Positions 1 to 8,699 of a DNA stretch of 64,000 nucleotides are shown here, piece by piece. How positions within the stretch are numbered: position 1 is the first letter of the stretch; the number at the start of each line of letters is the position of its first letter. The position numbers and the translations under genes were made by a program. The notes beneath the pieces are model-generated. The model searched no databases. It saw nothing but the letters and a program-made list of their open reading frames with translations, and was not told the origin of the DNA. The DNA is from Geobacillus icigianus (GTDB lineage Bacteria > Bacillota > Bacilli > Bacillales > Anoxybacillaceae), in contig NZ_JPYA01000123.1 in NCBI RefSeq assembly GCF_000750005.1, positions 1 through 64,000 of the forward strand. The letters run 5' to 3'.

Positions 1-2
1 GG

Positions 3-1301
3 GTGTTGCTAGAATCAGTAGTAGGTTATTTAGTAACTTTAATATTATCTTTAGTTTTAGCCATCTTACTTACCGAGGAACAATATTTTGGACTGTTTTT
101 ATTTACTATATTAGTTGTTGTATTTTCAGTTGTTTTTCGTAAATTTTTATACTTACACCAATTAGTATCTAACCGTGCCAACAAAGACCACCTCACCGGT
201 CTTTGTAACCACGGCTATTTCAAAGAAACGCTCAAGCAACAGTTCTCCGACTGCAAGGTGCTGAAGCAGCCGCTGACGTTGGCGTTTCTTGATTTGGACG
301 ATTTTAAAAAATATAACGATCGCAACGGCCATTTGCAAGGGGATCGGTTGTTAACGTTTTTTGGAAAGCTGCTGCAAAACGCGGTAGAGGGGACCAACTT
401 CACGGTTGCCCGCTATGGCGGAGAAGAGTTTGCCATTTTGATGCCCAATACCATAAAGGACGAGGCGTACGTGTTTTTAAACCGGCTGCGCAAGGAAGTG
501 AACGATACATATTTTGAAGGCGTTGAGCATATCCCGTACCGTTGTTTGTCGTTTTCGTGCGGCATCGCCGAGATGGAAAAGGATATGTATGAAAGCGAGG
601 AGCTGATTCATCGAGCCGATCAGGCGCTCTATTATGCAAAAGCGCAAGGAAAAAATAACGTGCAGCTGTACGATAAGCATCATATGAGATTGGATGAAAT
701 TCGTTTTAAACAAGATTTGGAAGCGCTCGAGCAACAAGTGAAGTTTTTCCTTTCAAAAGATGTGTATACATACCGCCATAGCAAACGAGTGTTTAAATAT
801 GCGCTTGAGTTTGGCAGCCGTCTCAGCGAGTTGACCGACCATGAGCGGCAGACCTTGATCTTGGGGGCGCTGATTCACGATATCGGCAAAATCGAGGTGC
901 CGCGCGATATCTTGAATAAGCGCGGAAAGTTGGAAAAGCATGAATGGGAAATTATTAAAAAACACGTGACGTGGGGACGCGAAATCGTAGCGGAGGAGAA
1001 GCGGTTTGATGACCTGCTTCCGCTGATTGAGCTTCACCATGAGCGGTATGATGGAAGAGGATATCCGTACGGGCTGAAAGGGGAAGAAATCCCAAAATTG
1101 GCCCGCATTTTGTGTATTATCGACTCGTTTGACGCCATGACGACGGAGCGGCCGTATCAGCCGACGAAAACGTTTGAAGAAGCGCTTGAGGAAATCGACC
1201 GTTGCGCGGGGACGCAGTTTGACCCGGTATACGCGACGAAGTTTATCGCGTTTGTTCGTGAACATTGTTTGCCGCTGATGGAACTGCAACAGTTGGAATA
1301 G
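3..1301 (+). CDS. GGDEF/HD-GYP cyclic-di-GMP protein, 5' end probably outside window
   Basis: Combined diguanylate cyclase and phosphodiesterase-type protein that would make or break cyclic-di-GMP at the membrane. Two hydrophobic helices (about residues 5-23 and 29-50) are followed by a GGDEF domain with an intact GGEEF motif at 139-143. I see no clear RxxD inhibitory site before it. An HD-GYP domain follows, with HD at 292-293 and GRGYP at 352-356 after HHERYD. The frame is open to the window edge. The GTG at position 3 may not be the true start, because such proteins usually carry more membrane helices. The first 180 bases are strikingly AT-rich compared with the rest of the gene. A strong terminator follows. 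Family assignment is secure; the direction of enzyme activity is not known. Confidence 0.88.
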   Translation: MLLESVVGYLVTLILSLVLAILLTEEQYFGLFLFTILVVVFSVVFRKFLYLHQLVSNRANKDHLTGLCNHGYFKETLKQQFSDCKVLKQPLTLAFLDLDDFKKYNDRNGHLQGDRLLTFFGKLLQNAVEGTNFTVARYGGEEFAILMPNTIKDEAYVFLNRLRKEVNDTYFEGVEHIPYRCLSFSCGIAEMEKDMYESEELIHRADQALYYAKAQGKNNVQLYDKHHMRLDEIRFKQDLEALEQQVKFFLSKDVYTYRHSKRVFKYALEFGSRLSELTDHERQTLILGALIHDIGKIEVPRDILNKRGKLEKHEWEIIKKHVTWGREIVAEEKRFDDLLPLIELHHERYDGRGYPYGLKGEEIPKLARILCIIDSFDAMTTERPYQPTKTFEEALEEIDRCAGTQFDPVYATKFIAFVREHCLPLMELQQLE

Positions 1302-1308
1302 AGGGAGG

Positions 1309-1340
1309 CACTTGCCGATGGCAAGTGTTTTTATTTTTTT
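1309..1340 (+). terminator. Rho-independent terminator after the GGDEF/HD-GYP gene
   Basis: Perfect 8-base stem CACTTGCC (1309-1316) and GGCAAGTG (1320-1327), a three-base loop, then a run of T. Confidence 0.9.
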
Positions 1341-1449
1341 CGGAAGCGGTTTGCCCTCCACTTGACTATGAATATGACCGTTTGCCAATAGGATGTCCGC
1401 CGAAAGTTTCCAGTGGTAGTTCGAAGAACATCGGTTTGGAAACGGAATG

Positions 1450-1544
1450 TTGATTGATTTTGATTGGTTTGTTTTTATTTTTTGATCGATATTGATAGAA
1501 ATTGAATGTTTTTGATTGATTTTTTCTCTCCTTTGGCGTATGAT
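1450..1544 (+). promoter_or_regulatory. fru operon promoter with repeated FruR-type operator sites
   Basis: A short AT-rich stretch carries the motif TTGATTGA or close variants several times: 1450-1465, 1481-1496 and 1511-1521. A sigma-A promoter fits with TTGATT at 1516-1521, a 17-base spacer and TATGAT at 1539-1544, so one repeat overlaps the -35. DeoR-family FruR proteins bind repeats of this kind and release DNA on binding fructose 1-phosphate. The placement implies autoregulation of fruR-fruK-fruA. Regulator and motif are matched by context, not by experiment. Confidence 0.65.
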
Positions 1545-1584
1545 AGAGTTGTAAGCGATATCGCCCTTCACGGGAGGTGGGAAC

Positions 1585-2337
1585 GTGTTGACCGAAGAGC
1601 GCCACCGCCTCATTTTGGAGCTTTTGGCGCAAAAAGAAGTGGTGAAGCTGCAAGAGCTCGTGGAGGCGACTGGTTCGTCCGAGTCGACGATTCGCCGCGA
1701 TTTGACGCAGCTTGAAAATGAAAAGAAGCTGCGCCGCGTGCATGGCGGGGCGGCGTTGTTGCAGCAAAAACGTGAAGAGTTAAGCGTATCGGAAAAATCG
1801 CTGAAGTATATCGAAGAAAAACGGCGGATCGCCGCCTATGCGGCCAGCTTGGTGCAAAAAGGGAACTGCATTTATTTGGATGCGGGGACGACAACGTGGG
1901 AAATGATCCCGCACTTGGCGGGCAAAGAAGTCACTGTCGTCACGAACGGTGTGATGCATGTCGAGCGGTTGCTTGAGCATAACGTGACGACGTATTTGAT
2001 TGGCGGCATGATCAAGCCGAAAACGAAGGCGTTGATCGGTCGCGGCGCCATCGAGTCGCTGCGGCAGTACCGCTTTGACCAATGCTTCATCGGCGCCAAC
2101 GGTGTTCATTACGACTACGGGTATACGACGCCGGATCCGGAAGAGGCGTTGGTGAAATATACGGCGATGCAGCTGGCGCAACGCGCGTATGTGCTGGCTG
2201 ACCATTCAAAGTTGAATGAAAGCGCGTTCGCGAAAATTGCCGATTTGCATGAGGCGGTTTTGATTACTGATCAGTTGGATGAAGATTGGCATCATTGGTA
2301 TGAGGCAAAAACGACGGTAGAGGTTGTGACATCATGA
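1585..2337 (+). CDS. fruR: DeoR-family transcriptional regulator of the fructose operon
   Basis: Repressor of the fructose genes (250 residues). The N-terminal DeoR winged helix-turn-helix lies at about residues 3-57 and contains the family pattern ESTIRRDLTQLE. The C-terminal DeoRC sensor domain has the usual GGMIKPKT and DQCFIGANG stretches that bind a phosphosugar. The GTG start lies 8 bases after GGGAGGTG. The stop overlaps the fruK start (ATGA), so the two are translationally coupled. First gene of fruR-fruK-fruA, as in Bacillus subtilis. Expected to repress until fructose 1-phosphate accumulates. Confidence 0.92.
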   Translation: MLTEERHRLILELLAQKEVVKLQELVEATGSSESTIRRDLTQLENEKKLRRVHGGAALLQQKREELSVSEKSLKYIEEKRRIAAYAASLVQKGNCIYLDAGTTTWEMIPHLAGKEVTVVTNGVMHVERLLEHNVTTYLIGGMIKPKTKALIGRGAIESLRQYRFDQCFIGANGVHYDYGYTTPDPEEALVKYTAMQLAQRAYVLADHSKLNESAFAKIADLHEAVLITDQLDEDWHHWYEAKTTVEVVTS

Positions 2338-3242
2338 TTTACACGTGTACGCTCAATCCATCGGTTGATTATATTGTCCATATGGATGAACTGCGCGTCG
2401 GTGAACTGAATCGTGCTTTGAAAACGTTGATATTTCCGGGTGGGAAAGGCATTAACGTGTCGCGGGTGCTCAAACGCCTCGGCGTCGACAGCACGGCGCT
2501 CGGGTTTGCCGGCGGATTTACCGGCGCGTTTATCGAAAGTGAGCTCCGGAACGAAGGGATCGCGTGCGATTTCGTTCACGTTCCCGGCCCGACGCGCATC
2601 AATGTGAAGCTAAAAGCCGGGCTTGAGACGGAAATTAACGGTCAAGGCCCGGTGATCGCCAGCGAGGAGGCGAGGCGGCTGATCGCGAAAATCGCGGCGC
2701 TTTCCGCCGGTGACGTCCTTGTGTTGGCGGGAAGTGCGCCACCTTCGTTGCCAGTGGAGGCATATGAACAGCTGGCTGCGGAGGCAGCGAAGCGGCAGGT
2801 CCGTCTTGTCATCGATACGAGCGGACCGGCGCTCCGGACGCTGCTGGCGTATCAGCCGTTTCTTGTCAAGCCGAACCATCATGAGCTGGCTGAGCTGTTT
2901 GGCGTCTCTGCACTGACGAAAGAAGAAGTCGTCATCTATGGCCGCCGTTTGGCCGAGATGGGCCGTCATGTCATTGTGTCGATGGGCGGCGCTGGCGCGT
3001 TTTATTTTGGCGAGGAGGCGGAACTGTTTGCCGAAGCGCCCGAGGGAACGGTCCGAAACTCGGTCGGGGCAGGCGATTCGATGGTCGCCGGGTTTTTAGC
3101 CGCCCACGCGAGCGGAAAATCGATCGAGGAAGTGTTCGCCTACAGCGTGGCCGCCGGAAGCGCGACGGCGTTTTCCGAGGATTTATGCACGAAAGAAGAA
3201 GTGGAAACGCTCGTTGGTCGCGTCCGCGTCGCGCGTTTATAA
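2334..3242 (+). CDS. fruK: 1-phosphofructokinase
   Basis: PfkB/ribokinase-family kinase of 302 residues that phosphorylates fructose 1-phosphate to fructose 1,6-bisphosphate in the cytoplasm. The N-terminal signature FPGGKGINVSRVL and the C-terminal anion-hole and catalytic motif VGAGDSMVAGF are both present. Its start overlaps the fruR stop, and fruA follows 24 bases downstream. Length and position between regulator and PTS transporter match the fru operon closely, which separates it from tagatose-6-phosphate kinase. Confidence 0.93.
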   Translation: MIYTCTLNPSVDYIVHMDELRVGELNRALKTLIFPGGKGINVSRVLKRLGVDSTALGFAGGFTGAFIESELRNEGIACDFVHVPGPTRINVKLKAGLETEINGQGPVIASEEARRLIAKIAALSAGDVLVLAGSAPPSLPVEAYEQLAAEAAKRQVRLVIDTSGPALRTLLAYQPFLVKPNHHELAELFGVSALTKEEVVIYGRRLAEMGRHVIVSMGGAGAFYFGEEAELFAEAPEGTVRNSVGAGDSMVAGFLAAHASGKSIEEVFAYSVAAGSATAFSEDLCTKEEVETLVGRVRVARL

Positions 3243-3266
3243 CCGGAAATCAAGGGGGATCACACA

Positions 3267-5138
3267 ATGAATATCACTGATTTGTTAACGAAAGAAACGA
3301 TCATTCTTCATCTTCAGGCGAAGACAAAGAGCGAAGTGATTGATGAGTTGGCGGCGAAGCTCGCCGAAGCGGGAGCGGTCAGCGATGTCGAGGCGTTCAA
3401 ACAAGCCATTTGGGCGCGCGAAAAGCAAAGCACGACCGGCGTCGGGGATGGCATCGCCATTCCGCACGCCAAAACAGCGGCGGTCAAGCGCCCAGCGGTG
3501 GCGTTCGGCCGTTCAGTCGCCGGCATTGATTACGAGTCGCTCGACGGCAAGCCAAGCCATTTGTTTTTTATGATCGCCGCGCCAGAAGGTGGGGAACAGA
3601 CGCATTTGCAGGCGCTGGCCCGATTGTCTTCGCTGCTGATGGATGCGTCGTTCCGCGCACGGCTTGAAAACGCTTCAAGCGAAGAGGAAGTCATCGGTTT
3701 GCTGGCGGCAAAAGAGAGCGAAGGAAACGCATCGTCGCCGCAGGCCGCATCGGCTGGCAGCGGCCGGAAGGTGCTTGCTGTCACCGCCTGCCCGACCGGG
3801 ATTGCCCATACGTATATGGCGGCGGATGCGCTGAAAGCGAAAGCGGCGGAAATGGGGGTGCCGATCAAAGTCGAGACAAACGGCTCCGACGGCGTGAAAA
3901 ACGCGCTGACGGCGCAGGAGATTGAAGAGGCAACGGCGATCATTGTCGCCGCCGATAAACAAGTCGAAATGGACCGCTTCGACGGCAAACACGTCATTCA
4001 AGTGCCGGTCGCCCAAGCGATTCGTCAGCCGGAAAAGCTGATCGAGCAGGCGCTGCGTCAAGACGCACCGATTTATCGGGCGAGCGGCCAAGTCCAGGGC
4101 AGCGCGGAAGGAGCGAAGCCGCGCACCGGTTTTTACAAGCATTTGATGAACGGTGTATCGAATATGCTTCCGTTTGTCGTCGGCGGCGGGATTTTGATTG
4201 CGCTTTCCTTCACCTTCGGTATTAAAGCGTTTGATCCGAAAGATCCGTCGTATCATCCGTTTGCGAAATTGTTGATGGACATTGGCAAAGGCAATGCCTT
4301 TGCGTTAATGGTTCCCGTGCTGGCCGCATTCATCGCCATGAGCATCGCCGACCGGCCAGGGTTTGCGCCGGGGATGGTCGGTGGGTTTCTGGCGGCGAAC
4401 GGCGGGGCGGGGTTCTTGGGCGGATTGATCGCTGGCTTTCTGGCCGGGTATTTGGTCGTCGGGCTGCGCCACCTGTTCAGCCGGTTGCCGCAGTCGCTGG
4501 AAGGGATTAAACCGGTGCTGCTCTATCCGGTATTCGGCATTTTTCTCACCGGCGTCATCATGATGTATGTCGTCATCGATCCTGTCAAGGCGTTGAATGA
4601 AGGGCTGAAACATTGGCTTTCCGGCATGGGCACCGCCAACTTAGTGCTGCTTGGCGCGGTGTTGGGCGGCATGATGGCGGTCGATATGGGCGGACCGATC
4701 AACAAAGCGGCGTATACGTTTGGCTTGGCGATGATTGAAGCGGGCAACTTTGCGCCGCATGCAGCGATTATGGCTGGCGGGATGGTGCCGCCGCTCGGAT
4801 TGGCGCTGGCGACAACGTTCTTTAAAAAGAAATTCACGAAAGCGGAGCGGGAAGCTGGAAAAACGTGCTATATCATGGGCGCTTCGTTCATTACCGAAGG
4901 GGCGATTCCGTTTGCCGCCGCGGACCCGGTGCGGGTCATTCCATCGATTATCATCGGCTCGGCGGTGGCGGGCGCGTTGACGATGTGGTTCCATATCGGG
5001 TTGCCGGCGCCGCACGGCGGGATTTTCGTCATCCCGATCGTCAAAGGCAGCGCATGGCTTTATATGTTGGCTATTTTGATTGGTTCCATCATCACGGCAT
5101 TGATGGTCGGGCTGTGGAAAAAAGAAGTGGAAGAATAA
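3267..5138 (+). CDS. fruA: PTS fructose-specific enzyme IIABC
   Basis: Membrane transporter that imports fructose and phosphorylates it to fructose 1-phosphate using phosphate from HPr (623 residues). Domain order is EIIA, EIIB, EIIC. The EIIA domain spans about 1-145, with phospho-His67 in AIPHAKT. The EIIB domain spans about 168-265, with phospho-Cys175 in TACPTGIAHT. The multi-span EIIC channel runs from about 285 to 620. The start follows AAGGGGGAT. A terminator lies directly downstream, making fruA the last gene of the operon. Confidence 0.95.
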   Translation: MNITDLLTKETIILHLQAKTKSEVIDELAAKLAEAGAVSDVEAFKQAIWAREKQSTTGVGDGIAIPHAKTAAVKRPAVAFGRSVAGIDYESLDGKPSHLFFMIAAPEGGEQTHLQALARLSSLLMDASFRARLENASSEEEVIGLLAAKESEGNASSPQAASAGSGRKVLAVTACPTGIAHTYMAADALKAKAAEMGVPIKVETNGSDGVKNALTAQEIEEATAIIVAADKQVEMDRFDGKHVIQVPVAQAIRQPEKLIEQALRQDAPIYRASGQVQGSAEGAKPRTGFYKHLMNGVSNMLPFVVGGGILIALSFTFGIKAFDPKDPSYHPFAKLLMDIGKGNAFALMVPVLAAFIAMSIADRPGFAPGMVGGFLAANGGAGFLGGLIAGFLAGYLVVGLRHLFSRLPQSLEGIKPVLLYPVFGIFLTGVIMMYVVIDPVKALNEGLKHWLSGMGTANLVLLGAVLGGMMAVDMGGPINKAAYTFGLAMIEAGNFAPHAAIMAGGMVPPLGLALATTFFKKKFTKAEREAGKTCYIMGASFITEGAIPFAAADPVRVIPSIIIGSAVAGALTMWFHIGLPAPHGGIFVIPIVKGSAWLYMLAILIGSIITALMVGLWKKEVEE

Positions 5139-5147
5139 TAGAAGAAG

Positions 5148-5177
5148 AGGCGTTTCGCCAAAGGCGGAGCGCCTTTT
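5148..5177 (+). terminator. Terminator of the fru operon
   Basis: AGGCGTTTCGCC pairs, with G-U pairs, to GGCGGAGCGCCT across an AAA loop and is followed by six T. Confidence 0.8.
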
Positions 5178-5213
5178 TTGTTATGGAGTGTATTATTTTT
5201 CTTACCAAATTTT

Positions 5214-5246
5214 CATGACAATGGTCATTTCTCATGATAAAATGAA
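5214..5246 (+). promoter_or_regulatory. Palindromic ATGA/TCAT sites upstream of ycgR
   Basis: ATGAC (5215-5219) and GTCAT (5224-5228) form a perfect inverted repeat 4 bases apart. A further TCATGA and AATGA follow within 18 bases, just before the ycgR ribosome site. A metal-sensing or other dimeric repressor would fit, but the motif does not match the classic Fur/Zur box I know. Confidence 0.35.
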
Positions 5247-5270
5247 CGGTTGTAAATGAGAGGAGAACCC

Positions 5271-6137
5271 ATGATGAACACGTTTTTGCAGCTGAATACG
5301 ATTTTTCTCAGCCTATTGATCGAATCGTTGCCGTTCGTTGTGCTCGGGGTGTTTGTTTCCGGAGTCATTCAAATGTTTGTCAGTGAAGAGACCGTCAAGC
5401 GGTGGGTGCCGAAAAACCGCTTGTTGGCCATTGTTTCTGCCACGTTGCTCGGGGTGTTTTTCCCTTCCTGCGAATGCAGCATCGTGCCGATCACTCGGCG
5501 GCTCGTCGCGAAAGGGGTGCCGCTTTACGCGGCCGTGCCGTTTATGTTAACGGCACCGGTCATCAATCCGGTTGTGCTGTTTTCGACGTATATCGCTTTC
5601 GGAAGCAGTTGGACGATGGTATTGTGTCGAGCTTTGTTTGCTTGCGCTGTCGCGGTCGCGGTCGGCGCCGTGGTGGCGATCTGGCATAAAGGTGGCGAGT
5701 TGCGCGACGAGCGGCGCGAGCTGTCACCGATGCCCCGCACGTGGAAAGAGAAACTGATCGGCACTCTGCGCCATACGATCGATGAATTTTTTGCGACCGG
5801 GAAGTATTTGATCATCGGGGCGTTCATTGCTTCGGCGATGCAAACGTATGTGAAAACGTCGGCGCTTGTTTCGATCGGCAATGGGAAAGCGGCGGCTTCT
5901 TTGGTCATGATGGCGCTTGCCTTTGTCTTGTCGCTCTGTTCGGAAGCGGACGCGTTTATTGCCTCGTCGTTTCAAAGCACGTTTCCGTTTCACGCGTTGG
6001 CCGCGTTTCTCGTTTTTGGGCCGATGCTTGATGTGAAAAATACGCTCATGTTGTTCCAGTCGTTCCGCGCCCGATTTGTGTGGAAGCTGATTGCTTATAT
6101 CACGTTGTTCGTGTTTGCCGGTTCGCTGTTGATCTAG
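5271..6137 (+). CDS. ycgR: Permease of the DUF318/YcgR family
   Basis: Multi-span membrane protein of about 288 residues resembling B. subtilis YcgR and the SO_0444-type permease family, whose substrate is unsettled. It has eight or so hydrophobic segments. Diagnostic features are the conserved FFPSCECSIVPITRRLV stretch with its paired cysteines, TAPVINPVVL, and CSEADAFIASSF. I start at ATG 5271 because AGGAGA lies 5 bases upstream; the earlier in-frame ATG at 5256 would place the ribosome site inside the gene. ycgQ follows 15 bases downstream, so the pair is an operon. The paired Cys residues suggest metal handling, but that is inference. Confidence 0.82.
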   Translation: MMNTFLQLNTIFLSLLIESLPFVVLGVFVSGVIQMFVSEETVKRWVPKNRLLAIVSATLLGVFFPSCECSIVPITRRLVAKGVPLYAAVPFMLTAPVINPVVLFSTYIAFGSSWTMVLCRALFACAVAVAVGAVVAIWHKGGELRDERRELSPMPRTWKEKLIGTLRHTIDEFFATGKYLIIGAFIASAMQTYVKTSALVSIGNGKAAASLVMMALAFVLSLCSEADAFIASSFQSTFPFHALAAFLVFGPMLDVKNTLMLFQSFRARFVWKLIAYITLFVFAGSLLI

Positions 6138-6152
6138 CAAGGAGGTGGCGGC

Positions 6153-7001
6153 ATGATTCGCATGTATCTTTTGCTTGGGTTTGCGTTTTTGTTTTTTCAT
6201 TTGTACATTACTGGAGAGTTGAGCCAATACATTAATATGCGATATTCGTATATTTCGTTTAGTGCGATGATTATGTTTGCTTTTTTAACGGTTGTGCAAT
6301 TTGTGCTGGCAAGCCGCAACGAGGAAGCGCGCGATCATGGGGAGGAGTGTTGCGGCCATCACCATCATGAGCCGTCCGCGCGCTGGAAGCGGGCGGTCCA
6401 TTACCTTATTTTTGTTTTTCCGCTTGTTTCCGCCTTCTTGTTTCCAGTGGCGACGCTAGATTCTGATATCGTTCGGGCGAAAGGAATCCATATTCCCGGG
6501 ATGGCGGCTGACAGCGGCGACCCGTTTGCCCAGCGGCAGTTTTTGCGTCCGGATTCGAGCATGTATTATGGACGGGACGATTATCAAAACGCCATGGACA
6601 AAGAGTTAAAGAAGTATCGTCGTCTCGCTCGCTTAGAGTTGAATGAGCAAAACTATTTAAATGTCATGGAAACGATTTATCAGTTTCCCGGTGCATTTGC
6701 CGCCCGCGACATTGAATTCACCGGGTTTGTTTACCGTGAGGAAACGGCGCGCGCCAATGAGGCGTTTCTCCTTCGCTTTGGAATCATTCATTGTGTGGCC
6801 GATTCCGGAGTGTATGGGTTGCTTGTTCAGTTTCCAAAGGCGGTGCCGCTGCAAAATGATGAGTGGGTTCATGTGAAAGGTACGTTATCGACTATGTATT
6901 ACCAGCCATTTCATCTGACGCTCCCGTATGTCAAGGTGACGTCATGGAAGCGGGTGGAAAAGCCGAAGGAGCCGTACGTATATCGTCAATTCAATGAATA
7001 A
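6153..7001 (+). CDS. ycgQ: TIGR03943/YcgQ-family membrane protein with His-rich loop
   Basis: Partner of the YcgR-type permease (282 residues). The N-terminus has two membrane helices (about 5-22 and 33-52), then a loop ECCGHHHHEP near residues 67-76 that looks able to bind metal. A third helix at about 87-107 is followed by a long extracytoplasmic domain of about 170 residues. The start follows AAGGAGGTGG. No catalytic motif is recognisable. Family members travel with ycgR. The His/Cys loop points to a metal ion as cargo or signal, but nothing here proves it. Confidence 0.8.
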   Translation: MIRMYLLLGFAFLFFHLYITGELSQYINMRYSYISFSAMIMFAFLTVVQFVLASRNEEARDHGEECCGHHHHEPSARWKRAVHYLIFVFPLVSAFLFPVATLDSDIVRAKGIHIPGMAADSGDPFAQRQFLRPDSSMYYGRDDYQNAMDKELKKYRRLARLELNEQNYLNVMETIYQFPGAFAARDIEFTGFVYREETARANEAFLLRFGIIHCVADSGVYGLLVQFPKAVPLQNDEWVHVKGTLSTMYYQPFHLTLPYVKVTSWKRVEKPKEPYVYRQFNE

Positions 7002-7032
7002 GAGCGGGCCGCCGACGGGATGGCCCGCTCTT
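7000..7032. terminator. Bidirectional terminator between ycgQ and the metallo-hydrolase gene
   Basis: Perfect 11-base stem AAGAGCGGGCC/GGCCCGCTCTT with an 11-base loop, lying between two convergent genes. Its T-run is short (TTCT). Confidence 0.75.
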
Positions 7033-7077
7033 CTCCGTGAATCCCGCCGCCCGCGGCACTGTTGCGCGTGACGATCA

Positions 7078-8061
7078 TTATGTCTGTTGTTTTTCCGTAG
7101 TTTGACTGGGCGCACGGGTGAATGAGACGGTCGCCAACGCTTGGGTAGTATCGATCACCTCGCCGAGCTTCAGGCAAAGCAGGCGGGCATCGTCCAGCTC
7201 GCGCCGCCGCCATTCGGCCCATAGGCGGTCAAGCGCCTCTTTTGGCGTATCGTCGGCGAGGCGGAACGTGCCGTAATGCATCGGCACGAACAGGCGGGCG
7301 CGGCAGTCCAAAAACGCCTGCACCGCTTCTTCCGGTGTGGTGTGCTGCGGTCCCATAAACCATTCCGGCTCATACGCGCCAATTGGCAAGAGCGCATAGT
7401 CGATGGAAAAGCGTTCGCCGATGTCGCGAAAACCGCGGAAATAACCGCTGTCACCGGCGAAGTAGATGGTGGGGGCGGCGTCTGCCTCGATCACCCATCC
7501 ACCCCAGTGTGAGGTGTTCGTGTCCCACAACGTCCGCCGTGTCCAATGTTGGGCGGGAACGAACGTCAAGGACAGACCGCAGAAAGACGCCGTTTCCCAC
7601 CATGACAGTTCGGTGACATGGCGGTAGCCGCGGCGGCGGAATAGGCGGCCGAGCCCCTCGGGCACGAACATGTGCGGGTCGCCGGGCAAACGGCGGAGGC
7701 TGCCGAAATGCAAATGGTCATAATGGCCGTGGGAAATGAGCACGACGTCAACAGGCGGCATCTTATCAAGCGGCACACCCGGGGCCGACAGGCGTTTGGC
7801 CGTTCCCATCCACTTCGCCCAGACAGGATCGGTGACGATCGTAATGTCGTTCATCTGCACGATGAATGTCGAATGGCCGATCCAACAGAGCTGGGGCCGT
7901 CCGTTCGGCTTCTGAAGCCGCTCATATTGAGCGGGGGAAACATGCGGTACGACGTATGACAAATCTTTTCGTTTTTGTTTTCGCTCCTGCTGCCAGCGGC
8001 GAAAGTCGGCCCATGTTTTGTGCGTAGATACATTGTCTAAATTTTCGTATCGTTTCGGCAT
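7078..8061 (-). CDS. Metallo-beta-lactamase-fold hydrolase, NAPE-PLD/UlaG-like
   Basis: Cytoplasmic metal-dependent hydrolase of 327 residues. The zinc motif HGHYDH occupies 111-116. Further ligands follow in VPAQHW, FAGDSGY and VPMHYGTF, the pattern of the NAPE-phospholipase-D-like branch of the superfamily. The N-terminal 40 residues are basic and precede the fold. The start follows AAGGAGAGG. It converges with ycgQ and stands alone on the minus strand. The substrate cannot be predicted: relatives cleave phosphodiesters or lactones. Confidence 0.8.
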   Translation of the reverse strand: MPKRYENLDNVSTHKTWADFRRWQQERKQKRKDLSYVVPHVSPAQYERLQKPNGRPQLCWIGHSTFIVQMNDITIVTDPVWAKWMGTAKRLSAPGVPLDKMPPVDVVLISHGHYDHLHFGSLRRLPGDPHMFVPEGLGRLFRRRGYRHVTELSWWETASFCGLSLTFVPAQHWTRRTLWDTNTSHWGGWVIEADAAPTIYFAGDSGYFRGFRDIGERFSIDYALLPIGAYEPEWFMGPQHTTPEEAVQAFLDCRARLFVPMHYGTFRLADDTPKEALDRLWAEWRRRELDDARLLCLKLGEVIDTTQALATVSFTRAPSQTTEKQQT

Positions 8062-8150
8062 CGTGGTCCTCTCCTTGTTTTTGCGCTATGATTAGAGTAG
8101 CAAACCTTTCTTTTCAATACAAAATGTTTGCCCAGGCAGGGGGGGAATGT

Positions 8151-8552
8151 ATGCTTCGTTCGTTTGCAATCTGCACTGCCAAGCGGGATGAAATGATCGA
8201 CATTACTTCATTCGTCGAGGAGACGGTGCGCCAGGCTAATGTGACCGAAGGGGTCGCTGTTGTCTATTGTCCGCACACGACGGCGGGAATCACGATCAAC
8301 GAAAACGCGGATCCCGATGTTAAGCGCGACATGATGCGCCGCTTTGATGACATCTATCCGTGGGAGCATCCGCTTGATCGCCATATGGAAGGAAACACGG
8401 CCGCCCATATGAAAGCGAGCACGGTTGGCGCCTCGCAGCACGTCATCATTCACGAAGGCCGGCTGCTGCTTGGACGGTGGCAAGGGGTCTATTTTTGTGA
8501 ATATGATGGGCCGCGCCAACGGACGTTTTACGTGAAAGTTATCAGGGGATGA
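8151..8552 (+). CDS. YjbQ family protein (UPF0047)
   Basis: Small single-domain protein of 133 residues in the YjbQ/UPF0047 family. Some members have been called secondary thiamine-phosphate synthase; the physiological role is unclear. Conserved stretches are [15 protein letters not shown] near 39-53, then HMKAS and [18 protein letters not shown] towards the end. I start at ATG 8151 because a G-rich ribosome site (AGGGGGGAA) lies just upstream and the length then matches the family. An upstream extension from 8088 has no ribosome site. It is convergent with the aminopeptidase gene. Confidence 0.85.
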   Translation: MLRSFAICTAKRDEMIDITSFVEETVRQANVTEGVAVVYCPHTTAGITINENADPDVKRDMMRRFDDIYPWEHPLDRHMEGNTAAHMKASTVGASQHVIIHEGRLLLGRWQGVYFCEYDGPRQRTFYVKVIRG

Positions 8553-8635
8553 AACCATAATTTTATTATGTAAACATTAAAACAAGGAAAAAGGATAGCT
8601 GAATCATATCGTCAGCCAATGGGAAAAAGCATAGA

Positions 8636-8667
8636 AAAGCCCCCGGGCCATCATTGCCCGGGTTTTT
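8636..8667. terminator. Bidirectional terminator between yjbQ and map
   Basis: AAAAGCCC-type flank, stem CCCGGGC (8642-8648) and GCCCGGG (8656-8662), T5 on the right and A4 on the left, so it can serve both convergent genes. Confidence 0.85.
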
Positions 8668-8699
8668 CTGTTGGCAAACAGCCGGTTGGTGTTGCCATC

